Positions 20,592-32,736 of a DNA stretch of 64,000 nucleotides are shown here, piece after piece; the first letter of the stretch is position 1; every line of letters begins with the position of its first letter. Below the pieces are notes generated by a model. It was given only the letters and a program-made list of their open reading frames with translations, was not told the DNA's origin and made no database searches. A program made the position numbers and the translations under genes. This DNA comes from Pteria penguin (taxonomy: Eukaryota; Mollusca; Bivalvia; Pterioida; Pteriidae): NCBI GenBank assembly GCA_035048485.1, contig CM068588.1, positions 23,334,324 through 23,398,323 on the forward strand, in the 5' to 3' direction.

Positions 20592-22260
20592 TTGATCACC
20601 ATTTTAAAGAACGATAACTCTAGACTGCTACGGCAAAAGGTGATGTGTCCAAGAAAAAGTATTGCATGCAGTTTATTTCATCAGGGATGTATATCCATGT
20701 ACCTAAAGATATATTCTCAAAGTCGGTGTGACGTCACTGTCTTTGCAATTGCTCTACGTGGATACCTGAGGAGTCTGGGCATTGACACTTGGGGTTTACC
20801 GTTAGCGTTAATACAACTTAAAGTTCTTCTTTATCTATTCTTAAGGGGTTTTATTATGAAATATGATTGGAAATCTGTAAAACATGCATTCAAAATTTAC
20901 TTTTTTGGAGGACAAAATATTTTAATTATTCCTTTTTACCAACATTCCTCCCGGAATACGCATTGCTGTCGATGATAAAGTCCGATGCCCTACCCCAAAT
21001 GTTCTGAATGCTCATTATCATTATCAAATACCCAGATGTCTGATTTCGACATTACGTCCCTGATTTCAATCACCAAAAAAACAAAAAGAAACCAAAAAAA
21101 TCTGATGTATGAAGGTCAGGTTTATTGACAATTTGAGGGGTGATACAGGATAAATTTTCATAACTTCGAACCTCTGTGGGTGGATGCCATAAGCAGACAC
21201 GATATACGTTAATGTCAAGCCAACTAATATTCCAATTTAACGCAAGGGAAAATGATAATTTTAAGGGAACAAATTAATCAATGGAAGAAAAACAATCAAC
21301 CCCAAATGTTTGATGATAAATAAGAAATTCGAAGTCCATGCTTCAGCAAGTCTCAGCATAGAAAAAAGTGAGCTTGACACTCAGGTTTGTGGATTTCTTA
21401 ATCATCACTGGACATTAGAAGTAGATTCTAATATTCACAAACAAGATGTGCACATGTACAAATGTGGAAGATCAGCTACATGCATTGATTGTTTCATGAA
21501 TCATTGCATCATGATGCTACATAATATTGCAGCTGATTTTGAACTTTTCCTTTGTCTTGGCTAGCTCAAAATGAGAAAGACAAGAAAGAAAAGAAGTGTA
21601 AAAGTACTGAACCCATAGTTGACAAATCACTGTTTTTGGTGTTCTTTATGTAAACTCAAGGACTGGCAAAAGAGTGCTGTTTGTGAGGTTTACACCTGAA
21701 ATGATTAAAGTTGTCAGCACTGACCTTGAAACTACCGGTACTTTGACACCTAACAGTATTAAAGTCGTCAACACTGACCTTGGAGCTACTCTCTGTGTGT
21801 GAGGTGAACACCTAACTATGTTATAGTTGTCAGTACTGATATTGGTACTACTCTCTGTATGTGAGGTTGACACCTAACAATTTTATAATTCTCAAAACTG
21901 ACTTTGGTGCTACTTTTTGTCATATTTACAATCCTGAGTGTAATCTATGCACTTGCTTTTTGAGAAGCTACACACAAAAGTAAAAAATATTTTGTTTATT
22001 AATTCTTAACTTTCTCTGAACGTAAAACTCTGTCAGTGCCAATAGTGTGATTCCTGGGCCTCAATACAATTCTTTATTATTTTAACTCTATCATAAAATC
22101 AATACTTTTGGTGCAGTGAATCTTTACAGAACTATCATTCTCTGATCACTTTATCTCCGATTCTACAGATTGTAACTGCAATGAATATTGTTTCATATGT
22201 GGCACATTGGTATATATTCTTGATTTAACTATAGACCAATAACATTATCACCTGTTTACT
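20592..22260. other. Upstream flank of TMBIM4; no gene seen
   Basis: This should contain the TMBIM4 promoter and a non-coding first exon, because the ATG exon begins after a TTAACAG acceptor at 22267. I could not place them. 21650-21900 has a loose tandem of ACCTAACA-T-TTAAAGT-GTCA-CACTGA units (about 70 bp each, about four units). The remainder shows no pattern. Confidence 0.35.
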
Positions 22261-22274
22261 TTAACAGAAATACA

Positions 22275-25200
22275 ATGTCAACTATTATTAACCTTGGAAA
22301 TGGAGAGAGTAGTAAAAAAGGGTCCATTGAAGATGATTTCATGTATGGATCCAATGTTGCGACAGCTAGTGTATACATTCGTATGGGTAAGTCTATAATT
22401 ATTTTCATCAACATGAAGTTTTTACATGTAGTAAGAAAACCTCTAGTTCCTCTTTTTATTGTCAACTATATTAAATTTCCTGCTTTATCAGTAATTAACT
22501 CTTCTCTTTTATCAATAATATATCGCTGAATCGTAATCTTCAACTTGCTGATTGACTAAAACTGATATAAATGTCGGTAATTTTGTGCAGGATTCTTACG
22601 GAAGGTATATGGCATTCTCACGGTACAGTTACTCCTGACCTCTATAACAGGTGCCATCTTCATGTCGAGTGAAACCATCACAGCCTTTGTACATCAAAGG
22701 TGAGGTTACTTTTCATACTTATCTACAGTACAGTCCGGGTGGAACTTAATTTGCCCTCTGGTCACAGTGGGCATTTTTAAAATGGGCATTCAAAATGTCC
22801 ACTGGACATAGTGGACATTTTTGTAAGAGCCAGTTAAAATTAACATACAGGTAAGTGGACAACTTAATAGTTCAGGTAAATGTCCACTCCTAATGCCCAC
22901 TGAAATTTCAGGTGGACTGTCCATTGTGGACAATGGGCATTCAAAGTTCCACCTGGACTGTACTGTAGATGTATTTTAAGTTATATATGAATGTGATTCT
23001 TGGGTTGCGCCACTATGTTTAAGAGGTTGGTAACCTCCTGCTTACATGTGTGCAGTATTATTTTATAGAATTAAAAAAAAAAAATCTTTGATATTGAAAA
23101 ACAAGTGGGGAGAGCTGTCAGTATATATATACATTCATTGTACCTACAGTAGGTGGTTTTATCTGCTAAATTCTGTTTCCTCTGTCATAAAAAAACTTAT
23201 TTAATGCATGATATTATCTAATTTATTAACATATGTTTCTGTAATATATAGTAGAGTTTGTTATGATAAAATGAGGAATTTGACCCATTTCTCTGTCCAT
23301 CCTACTTTTTTGAATTTCACTTATTCACTGAAGAATTGTACATCAGTGTGAGCGTTTCACAAAGACATCTTATTTGTAATTATACTTTATTTTTCAGTCA
23401 GTGGATGTTACTGTTGGCTTTTATTGGTACTATGGGTCTTATCATCGGTTTGATGGTCTACAGACATGAAACTCCAATGAACTACATCCTTCTTGGTCTT
23501 TTTGTAAGTATTATATAATCCTATCATGTCTCAATTCTACTTCTGTTGTTTGCAATTCATCTTCCTTAAATTGAACTTCATATATATTAGGTTGAGTAAT
23601 CAACTTTCAGAGTATATCATAAAGGTTTAGCTAAACAAGAGTAGACTTGAATTATCTGTGTTCATATGTTTATTTTCTACTGATCAACTGAATTTATTTA
23701 AAGTGCCACTACACCAATTTTTTTCTCATACTAATTTAATAATTTGATGTAAATAAAACCCCTTGGTGCCAAAACTTTTACAATCAGATGCTGCAATAAG
23801 TAGCTATTGCTGATTAAACTCCAGATGTTTACCTGTTTAACGCGACTTTTAAAATTTAGGAGCCCACTAAAATTTTCACGGGCCCGCATCTTTTCAATGT
23901 ACTTGTTCAGTTATGCAGATGAAATTCCAGAATAATGAATGCATATTTTGTATAAGAGATTTTAATTTATTCAAAATACACAATTTATTCAAATTCTATC
24001 TCCCTCTCAAATGCCAATAATCTGTCATTCACTTCACTTTCATCTTGAAAAAACAATCACGGATGAAAGGGCAACTAAATGAAATGGCCGATGTGAGTTT
24101 GTTTGGTTGCCACTCCATTTTTGATCGTTTTGAAAATTGCATTTAATCATAGTAGTCAAATATTCTACTAGGGATATATTGTATTGATAGAACTACCTTA
24201 TTTGTACAATATTTTCTACAGAAAAAAGGAATCCAGCCCTTCCTGATAGATTTTATTAAACCTTACGCATAAATCGATAAAACGTCTATGATCGAAAAGG
24301 AAAATGAGCGAGACGACTTTATGTATCTATCGACGCTCATTCGGAACATCCTCTCCCTTTACTTGTACCTAGGTAAAAAGATTTTTTTACGCAGGAAAAG
24401 GACGAGGATGTCCGAATGCATCGACGCTTTAATCATTCGGAACTATCTCGCACTTTACTCGAAACTTATTACGTAGGAAAAGGTCGATGTTATACAAATG
24501 ACATTTTATTGAGTGTAACAGGAACTTCCCACATAAACTGCCATGCTGTGATGAGCAAAGACCTCTCGATGTCTTACGAAAATTACATTCGCCAAGTGGG
24601 CGATTTCTTTTGAGATTTTACGAGCCCACACCCAAGAACTGGTCGCCAATGCGAGTGGGCAAGTGGAAAGTTTCCCCCATGGTTTAGATATCTTATGTAT
24701 ATATTTATTTATGAAAATAATTAACCTTACAGAATTTAGTTCTATGTGTGAACCATATAATGCTATGGATTCCCGGTGAGTGAGGGGTTGGGATTGCGCC
24801 CTCCCACTGACCTCCAGAATCCATCACTTATATTCTAGTTACCTCATCTACATCCATTGTATCTACATGGCAGTGGCGGATTTAGAGGGAGGGGGCCGCT
24901 TTTGGTCACATACATGTATTTACCAGTAAAAATCCAGATTTTGCACCAAAAATGGCTGAGAAGTTTGACTAAAACCCTTTTGGGCCCCTCCTTTTCGGAA
25001 ATCCTAGATCCACCAATGCTTGGGTATCTGATTCTGAAGCCGGTGTGGCCAAGTGGATAAGGTGCTCGGCTCGTGATCGAGAGGTCGCGGGTTCGACTCC
25101 TGCCCGGGGCACACCGGTGTTCTGTCTTTCAGATGAGACAGTAAAAACCGAGGTCCCGTGTCACGGTAGGCGTGGCACGTAAAAGATCCCTCACTGCTTC

Positions 25201-28200
25201 GGGTGGGTCCGTTGCAAAGGTCTAAATTTGTATGCAATGCATCAGGCAGATGCCGTCACCATATACGTGAAATAATCGTGGAGTGACGTAAAACAATAAT
25301 CAAACAAACAAACTATCTGATTCTGCCTGATCACTGTCTTGTTTCTCCTGATCAGTGTCTAAGTATATATTCTTATATAAAGAGGTGATAGTACAACACT
25401 CACTCTCTTGATACTTCTCTCTTTAAATCCGCTCTTCTGATTTTATTATTATTTTTTTTTATTCATTTATGTATTTTTTAGCTCACCTGAGCTGAAGGCT
25501 CAAGTGAGCTATTGTGATCAATCACCGTCCTTCGTCCATCGTCTGTCGTCTGTCGTCCGTCGTTAACTTTTCACATTTTCGACTTCTTCTCCAGAACCAC
25601 TGAACAGAATTTGATGAAACTTGATAAGCATGTAGTATTCATGGTCCCCTACAAGTGTTGTTGTTTTTCGTCCGGATTCATCAACAGGTGGCGCCGCCAC
25701 AGGCAAAAGTAGGTCAAAGAGGGTACCCTCCTTTGACAAACTTCTTCTTCAGACCGGGGGCATACAGAGACAAACCGAATGCATAGGAATGATCTAGAGG
25801 GATGTGTGAAGAAGTGTTGTTATTTTTGGTTCCGTTCCGAAATCAAATTTTTGACGTTTTTTTGACGTTTTTTTGTACTTGGTAGTTTTAATGCAGAAAA
25901 GAGGTATTTTTTTCTTTTAGTAAACATTGATGCATTAATTTGGTTTAATTTGATCATTTTGATGGTAAGAAATACTACTGCGAAGAAAATTTTTCAATAT
26001 CTTATGTTTTGGATTTTTTATGAATTTTTTAAGACTTTCAAGAAAAAGGGGGGTGGGATAATTGGTGTAAACATTTCACAGTTTGAACTTTTTCTTCAGA
26101 ACCACTTGCTGGAATTCAATGAAACTTGGCATGCATCAAATACTCAAGGTCCTCGACAACTGTGGTCATCTTTGTCAGGATCCATGAACAGGTGGCACCA
26201 CCACAGACAAAAGTAGGTCACAGAGGGTACCCTCCTTTGACAAACTTCTTATTCAGATCGGGTGCATACAGCGACAAACCGACTGCATAGGAATGATTTA
26301 GAGGCATATGGGAAGAAGTGTTGATATTTTTGGTTCCATTCCGAAATCAAATTTTTGACGTTTTTTCATTTTTATTTTGGACTTTGTTATTTTAATGCAT
26401 TAAAGAGTTATTATTTTCTTTAAGTAAACATTGATGCATTCATTTGGTTTCATTTAATCATTTCTATGGTAAGGAATGCTGGTGCGAAGGAATTTTTTCA
26501 ATATCTCGATTTTTGAATTTTTTATGAATTTTTTAAGACTTCCAAGAAAAGGGGGGGGGGGGGGGGGACAATTTTTCATATCTTCAACTTGATCATCTAG
26601 CTGTTCAGGTGAGCGATATAGGCCCATTTGGGCCTCTTGTTTTGTTTGACTTGCCATTTTCTCATCTGGACTTAAAATTTCCAATAAGGGCTACTTGCTC
26701 CTAAACTACTTAGAGACCCAGGTGAATGAAATACATTTGCTGGTCGACATTGAACAGAAGGTATTGCACCGGGAAGTGACAATTGTCCTACTTTGTTGCA
26801 TTTCAAAGCAAATGGGAAACTTTCTGGTGTAAAATGCAGAGAACGTAAGGTAGAATATTTTGTGGGAACATTTTGCTCACTTTTCTTTAACAAAATGAAC
26901 CCACTGGTGTCGTTCATTGGGTGTCTTAGGAAAACCGTGAATTGACACACCATCGCATTGGCGTTTTTATAATTAGTAGCAACACAACGTACACCCCTCC
27001 CCCCGACTTTGCTTTACCCGCCCTTGTCTTCACGAGGCATTTTTTTCTCTTCAGTATAAACAAGTAAACAACTCTGCTCTTCAGACACTTCTATACTAAA
27101 GTCCAGCACTGTATATTAAACATGACGTTAGCATCTCTTCGTCGCAGAATCTGGCGTTTCTGTATATTTACCAGGTGTGGCTAAGCAGCGCGCATTAGCT
27201 TATCACAAATATCTCATTCTCTACAGTTGATATGAACTTCGGGTTTTCAGCAATTTATTCATTGTATAAACAGGCACCAATTGAGTGGAAACAATTAAAT
27301 TTTGAAAATTAGGTTGAAGTGGCACTTTAGTAAAATACAAATATGTTGCCAGCTATATAAAAGCAATCTTACAAGTGATCATGACTCGATTTTAAGTATT
27401 GATAGGTTCACAGGTATAATTTAATATTCTAATGTACATATTTACGATAAGTCATCAACATTTGTTAATAAACTTTATACCATGTTTTGATATACATTGG
27501 ATGATGGATCCACAGATAAGGGACACAATGTTTTTTATCTGTCTATCATCAACGTAAAAGTAAAGTTGAATAAAAGTAAATAAAACTACCAACGAAATCT
27601 TTGGAATTAATATACATGTACATGTAAACTGTGTAGATTTAAGTCTGAGTCTGCTGATATGTACAATATAGAAGAAATATTATTGATTTGTACTCTCTCT
27701 TACTTTTATTCTGCAGACATTGTTTGAAGCCTACAGTATAGGGGTTGTGAGTAAGTAACATCCACTTATAACATTTATTTGAGTACCAGGAATACTATGA
27801 TCATTAAGTTATCTGTAACTGATATCTTGATTTGACCTGAGATGTTTATAAATGCTTTAAAACTCACCTTAATAAACACATCTTGAGTTGTGATTGAGCA
27901 CAGTTTGTTGTTAAAAAGTATAAAGTCATGTAAGTTGTTCACTTAACTAAACATAAATGTCAGAGCCCAGGTCAGTAAAAGATGAAGCATATGAAAGATC
28001 TCGTGCTACCCAAAACAAAGTGCTCAGTAGTTTGTTTAATTTTGAATAGGTAGTGCCACAATGGCATAAGTGAACAACAATTGAGCAACTTTAACAATTG
28101 ATTGATTATTGTTTTACGTCACTCCATTGTAATTTCACATATACATGTATGGTGAGGCATCTGCCTGATGCCTTGCATAGAAATTTTTGCCTTTGCAATG

Positions 28201-31200
28201 GACCCACCAGAAGCAGTGAGGGATCTTTTACGTGCCATGCCTACCATGACACAGGACCTCGGTTTTTACTGTCTCCCCCGAAAGACAGAACACTGGTATT
28301 CCCATTGTGGGAATTGAACCCACTACTTCTAGGTCATGAGCCGAGCACCTTATCCACTAGGCCACTCCAGCTTAACAACTTTAAGAAAGCTAACTTTTAG
28401 TTTCTAAGAAGTAGCTTGTGTCATTTACATATGGCAATCTTGTGCTGATAATGAAAGATTTGTGATAACAGCAATGCGTTTTCTTTAAAGTAAATAATTG
28501 TTTCTTAGTAATATTTTGACTTAATCATTTTTCATGATATTTATTGTGGAGATGTTTTAGAATGAAAATATGATTGATATAATTATAGTATATAATATAT
28601 GTATTCATATATTCTAACATATTAACCGTAATGTTTTGATTTCTTTAAGTCACCTTTTATGAGAAATCCAGTGTATTAGAAGCTTTCGGCTTGACCTTGG
28701 CTGTCACCTTTGGATTGACTGCTTATACTTTGCAAAGTAAAAGAGATTTCAGCTCTTGGGGAGCAGGGTAAGTGACTCAGTATTTTTAAACAATTGATCC
28801 TTATATATAAGACTAATTCTTCATATCAGTCTCTTGTATGTTGTGTAGCTGAGCTCACAAACTGTTCTGACAATTTATCAGATGTAATTTTCAACTGAAC
28901 ACAGAGTGTTACAATATATTGAAAGTACATGTAAGTATTAGGTGAACATCTTCTTGCATTGAACTGAAATATAATATGAAATTGTACTGTAAAAAGGTAC
29001 ATATGAAATGCATATTCTAATCATCTGATTTTGGCAGAGCTCCCGCAATTTATACTGAAAAATTTCAAGATTTTTTTAGTTGTTGTTTTTGGTTTTTCTT
29101 TCAGGATTATTATGATGCCCTGATTTTTTTCACGATCATTGTACATTTGATTCTTAGAACCTTAAGTCTGTACATTTATTATACCCCCAAAAAGATAGTT
29201 TGGGGTATACAGGAACCTTTTAATTTTCTTTGTGTTGATGCTTTTGCGGCGAATCTGATTGATTAAAAAAATTGAGTTCATTTCTGCATCAACAAAATTT
29301 TGAGTGCAGATATGTCACCATTGCCGGAGCTACTTTCCTCTGGAATGCGAAACCCGGTTCTATTTATGGAACAGTGATTCCCGTGTTGTTAATCGATTAC
29401 AGAAAATTGTTACGTTATATATAACAAAGTACAAAAGAAATCACACTTCACTTCAGGAAATATTTAAAATAAAATTTCTTACTCTTATCCAATAAAAAAA
29501 AGTAAAATATAACTACGTCTATCAACTAGTCTACAGTGCAGCGCTGTTTAGAAATGTATCATTTGCATGTCAAATACAAAACAAAAACAGTACTCGTCTG
29601 CTACTAGCCGATCGTTTGACAATGGACCTTGATAACTGTAACTTCTATGGTATCATACCCGACTAGGCAAACAGAATGGGCACCAGAGCAAGTTCTGCCT
29701 CTGATGCAAGTCCCTGAGCCTACTCTTTCCACCTTGTGACATGCACGTGCACCAGTCAATATGCATTGCATTTCTAATAATACTGATACCAGGTAGCATT
29801 TAAAATATAAATACCTTAGGTAACAGATTATCATCCTCATATGCGTGATTCATTAATTCGTGTTTTTAATAATTGTTCATTCTATTTCATTTCTAATCTT
29901 TTCAATGGACACTAGGATCAAATTTTCGAATTTCGTGTTAGCCGCCATAATTGACTTCAAAATGTTGTTTACCTTGTCATTGTATTACTACACGATCAAG
30001 TCACATGTATCAGGGACAAAACAGTAATGTAGTGATAAAATAAATTATGTTCATTGGACACTTATTAAATTTTTGTTTCCATATATAAGCTACATAAAAT
30101 GATAAGAAATGAATCCTACATATTTTTGGTTGATTGAGGTATCAATCTAAAATTTGGACGGAAAACTTTTGCATCAATGTGCTTTGTTTTACCTACTTTT
30201 GGGAAACTTTGGCCATAACTTTTGAACAAGAAGAGATGAGACTTTCATATTACACATGTGTATTCCTCATGGCAAGACCTTTCTTTCTACACCAATATTT
30301 TCCACCCCATGACCTTGACCTCCATGTTTGACTATAAGGTGGGGGGGAGGGGGAGTTATAGGTCCTGCTATGTAGACAACTCTAGTTTGTCATATTTCAT
30401 CGTTCATTCTAGTTTGTAGAGTGGTAGCAGTTTCTGTTTACCTTCACTTCCTCTAAAAATGAAGGATGATGAATTATGGATTCATGTTTTAGATTTTGTA
30501 AGTCTTTGAAAACTACTGCATGTTCACTTTATTTTTTTCAGATTTTAGACAGACATTCATTCACTAAAAATTTCCATTTATTGCCAGTAATACATATATT
30601 TCAAATTGTTTATTTGTATTATTTCAGATTGTTTGCCTGTCTTATGGTGCTCATCATTGCTGGATTCTTGCAGGTGAGATACTTACATGGTAGTATATGC
30701 TGTTCATATCAAATAATTATTCTAGAAGTCCTACATTGTATTTATTTTATGAGTGCTTCACCTGTAAAAGCTAAGGGAATTATAGGTTTCCATTCCCTCT
30801 ATTCATCTTTCACAGATTTTTTCAGGCTTTTATCTGTTATCTTTAAAGATAAGATTAAACCTGATTTATGATATTGTTTTACTCTTTGTCTTCCTCTGGA
30901 CATTATATCTTGTGCCTCTCTGTTCACTTTTTCTTTATACTTCTCAATATTGGCTTGACTAAATTTGTACAAACATGGCTCAGATGATTAATTTTAGAAG
31001 GGAATATAGATTTCTCTATATTGAAATCTCAGTTCTTTTTAACTTTAAGAGCCTCAAAAAGGCCATGTCAAAGCTGGTTTACTGCTTTAATAGAGGGGAT
31101 TTCCTTTCAGTTTTACATGTATTTGTATGAATTTTCTGAAACATCTTGTAGATGGTACTCATGTTATGTTCTCGTGAAGTAATTGAAATTATAAATACCA

Positions 31201-32736
31201 TTATGCATAGAAGTTAAGACATATTTAATATAATTGCTTATAAATGTAGATATGAATGGAGGAGCTTCAGACTCGATTACAGATGCTTTGAGTAACATTT
31301 TTATGGATACCTTTGTATTCTTTGTTGCTTATACATGAAATTTTTATGCTCCCCTTCGAAGAAGGGGAAACATATTGTTTTGCTGATGTCGATCGGCCCG
31401 TCTGTCAGTCTGTCCATTTACAGTTTCTGCTCATTATCTCTAGAACCAATAAAGATACTGAATTGATTATTGGTATACAGATACATCTCAAGGATATCTA
31501 GGGCAAGTTCAGACTTGGACTTAATAAATTTCTTAAGATTAGCAGATTCTGCTCCTTATCTCGGAAAATGGATAGAGATATTGAGCTGATATTTTGCATA
31601 CAGATTCATGTTAAGGATATCTAGGTCAGTTTTAATTTTAGTTTTGGTTCTATAATTTTTGATAGAGTTATTCCCCTTGGACTTAGGAAATTTCTTAAAT
31701 TTAGGAGATTCTGCACATTATCTCTGCAACCAATAAAAATATTGAATTTATATTTGATATACTGATACATCTAAAGGATATGTAGATCAAGTTCAAACTG
31801 AGAGTTATCCCCCTTGGACTCAGAAAATTTCTTAAAATTAGCATTTCCACTCAATATCTCAGAAACAGCCAGATGTATTGAAATAACATTTGGTATACAC
31901 ATACATCTCAAGGATATTTAGGACAGGTTAAATTTGGTTATGCTTTGGTTATGATTCAATAATTTTTGTGAGAGTTATCTCCCTTGGACTTAGAAAATTC
32001 CTTAAAATTAGCAGTTTCCGCTCATTATCTCAGAAACAGGTAGATATATTAAATTGATATTTGGTATACAGATACATCTTAAGGATTTCTAGGTCAAGTT
32101 AATAAGTTATAATTAGGATACCTGTCTTTCGCATATTTATTTTGATTTTGCTTTGTGTCAGTTAATACTGATGTGAAAATTAAATGAAGACAAGTGACAT
32201 ATCTGTTAATCATTAGACACAAACTTTTTAATGGAAAAATTTTGTTTTTGGGTGACTATGAGGAGTAGATGACCTCTAATGTGGTAATGTGAATTCTGCC
32301 CATGTTACAAAAATAACCAAGGGGGGGAGGGGGGCATATGCTACGTTGGCGTTGCTCTTATTGCATTTCATTTGTATATAATTAGTTTATTACCATTGAT
32401 AAAAATGCAAATTGTTGCCCTGTAGCAGAAGTTTTATATTTTCTTGTAACAACTCCTCTTTATTGCTGTATTAGAGATAATTTTGTGCATTCAATTGCTG
32501 TTAAATAAATGAATTTAAAAAATCAATTACAGATGATTTTTCCAACCCCCATCATGGACAAAGCACTAGCTGTAGGAGGTGCTTTGTTATTCTCTTTATT
32601 CATTGTGTTTGATACACACATGTTGATGCACAAGTTGTCACCAGAGGAATACATTGTGGCTGCAGTCAACCTCTACCTGGACATCATCAATCTCTTCCTC
32701 CATATCCTCAAACTGCTGGGAGAGAGAAGAAACTAA
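22275..32736 (+). CDS. TMBIM4: TMBIM4 / Lifeguard 4 (Golgi anti-apoptotic protein), complete
   Basis: Seven coding exons: 22275-22386, 22591-22699, 23398-23503, 27717-27750, 28650-28767, 30628-30673 and 32533-32736. All have GT-AG borders and compatible phases, giving 242 aa (human TMBIM4 is 238 aa). Recognisable family blocks are [20 protein letters not shown] near the N-terminus, [16 protein letters not shown] (exon 5/6), [15 protein letters not shown] (201-215) and [16 protein letters not shown] (222-237). About seven hydrophobic segments fit the BI-1/TMBIM fold. Asp202 and Asp225 correspond to the paired Asp that act as a pH sensor in the bacterial homologue YetJ. The human protein sits in Golgi/ER membranes, lowers luminal calcium release and restrains apoptosis; function here is by homology. 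Intron 3 (about 4.2 kb) is the largest and holds a SINE and a family H repeat; intron 2 holds a MITE. Confidence 0.95.
22726..22965. mobile_element. 240-bp TA-flanked MITE in TMBIM4 intron 2
   Basis: Terminal inverted repeats CAGTACAGTCCGGGTGGAAC and GTTCCACCTGGACTGTACTG are bounded by TA on each side. The interior is also largely self-complementary, built from repeated GGACA / TGTCC and GGGCATT / AATGCCC motifs. CAG termini with TA duplication suggest mobilisation by a pogo/Tigger-like transposase. Confidence 0.75.
23704..24870. other. TMBIM4 intron 3, first part; no exon seen
   Basis: This is intron sequence with decayed repeat-like stretches. A pair of related segments lies at 24290-24350 and 24412-24480 (GACGCT--TTCGGAAC-TC-C--TTACT). 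Between 23700 and 24660 the start (TAAAGTGCCACTACACC) matches the inverse of 27310-27330 (TTGAAGTGGCACTTTAGT), suggesting a larger element of about 3.6 kb with inverted ends enclosing the SINE and family H copy. Confidence 0.3.
25039..25312 (+). repeat. tRNA-derived SINE, family I, best copy
   Basis: The tRNA head has box A TGGCCAAGTGGATAAGGTGC and box B GGGTTCGACTCC. The body is GAGACAGTAAAAACCGAGG, CGTAAAAGATCCCTCACTGC, ATGCATCAGGCAGATGCCG and GTGGAGTGACGTAAAACAA, and the tail is AATAATCAAACAAACAAAC. This is the most complete of four copies in the window and can serve as the family reference. Confidence 0.88.
25481..26642 (+). mobile_element. Helentron-like non-autonomous repeat, family H, copy in TMBIM4 intron 3
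   Basis: The 5' end is TAGCTCACCTGAGCTGAAGG with the hairpin partner GGCTCAAGTGAGCT. The body is duplicated (25560-26030 and 26080-26530 share GGGTACCCTCCTTTGACAAA and GAATGCATAGGAATGAT). A G-tract lies at 26551-26568. The 3' end is AGGTGAGCGATATAGGCCCA then TTTGGGCCTCTTGTTTTG. The 5' GCTCACCT and 3' AGGTGAGC are short inverted ends, and the 3' palindrome GGCCCATTTGGGCC sits just before the end, as in Helentron-derived interspersed elements. Confidence 0.65.
28098..28373 (-). repeat. tRNA-derived SINE, family I, minus copy in TMBIM4 intron 4
   Basis: Reverse complement of the 25039 copy: head TGGCCTAGTGGATAAGGTGC, box B GGGTTCAATTCCC, and body CGTAAAAGATCCCTCACTGC. The tail CAATAATCAATCAATTG is at its low-coordinate end. 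Confidence 0.85.
29178..29210. repeat. Inverted TATACCCCCAAA / TTTGGGGTATA repeat end
   Basis: TATACCCCCAAAAAGATAG is followed by TTTGGGGTATA, a short terminal hairpin of an interspersed repeat that runs rightwards in TMBIM4 intron 5. The far end is not identified. Confidence 0.35.
29604..29773 (-). CDS. Possible small Cys-rich terminal exon, antisense inside TMBIM4 intron 5
   Basis: On the minus strand, after a TATTATTAG acceptor-like sequence, an open segment of about 55 codons runs to TAG. It contains regularly spaced cysteines (C-x7-C-x10-C-x5-C-x6-C and one near the end) and basic residues such as [18 protein letters not shown] do not recognise a family. It could be the last exon of a secreted Cys-rich peptide gene, or a chance open frame. 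No upstream exon was found. Confidence 0.25.
31347..32375 (+). repeat. Dispersed repeat family S (CGAAGAAGGGG family), long copy in TMBIM4 intron 6
   Basis: The start ATGCTCCCCTTCGAAGAAGG contains the palindrome CCCCTTCGAAGAAGGGG. The body holds about five imperfect units of 130-150 bp (TTGGTATACAGATACATCT, AAGGATATCTAGG-CAAGTT, CCCTTGGACTTAGAAAATT). The 3' end is GGGGCATATGCTACGTTGG then CGTTGCTCTTATTG. A second copy is at 47132-47815 and a 3' piece at 48152-48235. Confidence 0.7.

Noticed and set aside
25039..25115. Functional tRNA gene at the head of the SINE
   Set aside because: It is continuous with a SINE body repeated elsewhere and lacks a proper acceptor stem closure.
26551..26568. 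Poly-G tract as a G-quadruplex regulatory site
   Set aside because: Similar G-tracts occur at 54164 and 60190-60210 in repeats; probably a homopolymer property of the repeat rather than a regulated site.
30476..30871. 131-codon open frame spanning TMBIM4 exon 6
   Set aside because: Only 30628-30673 is coding by splice borders and homology, and the frame extends by chance into intron sequence.
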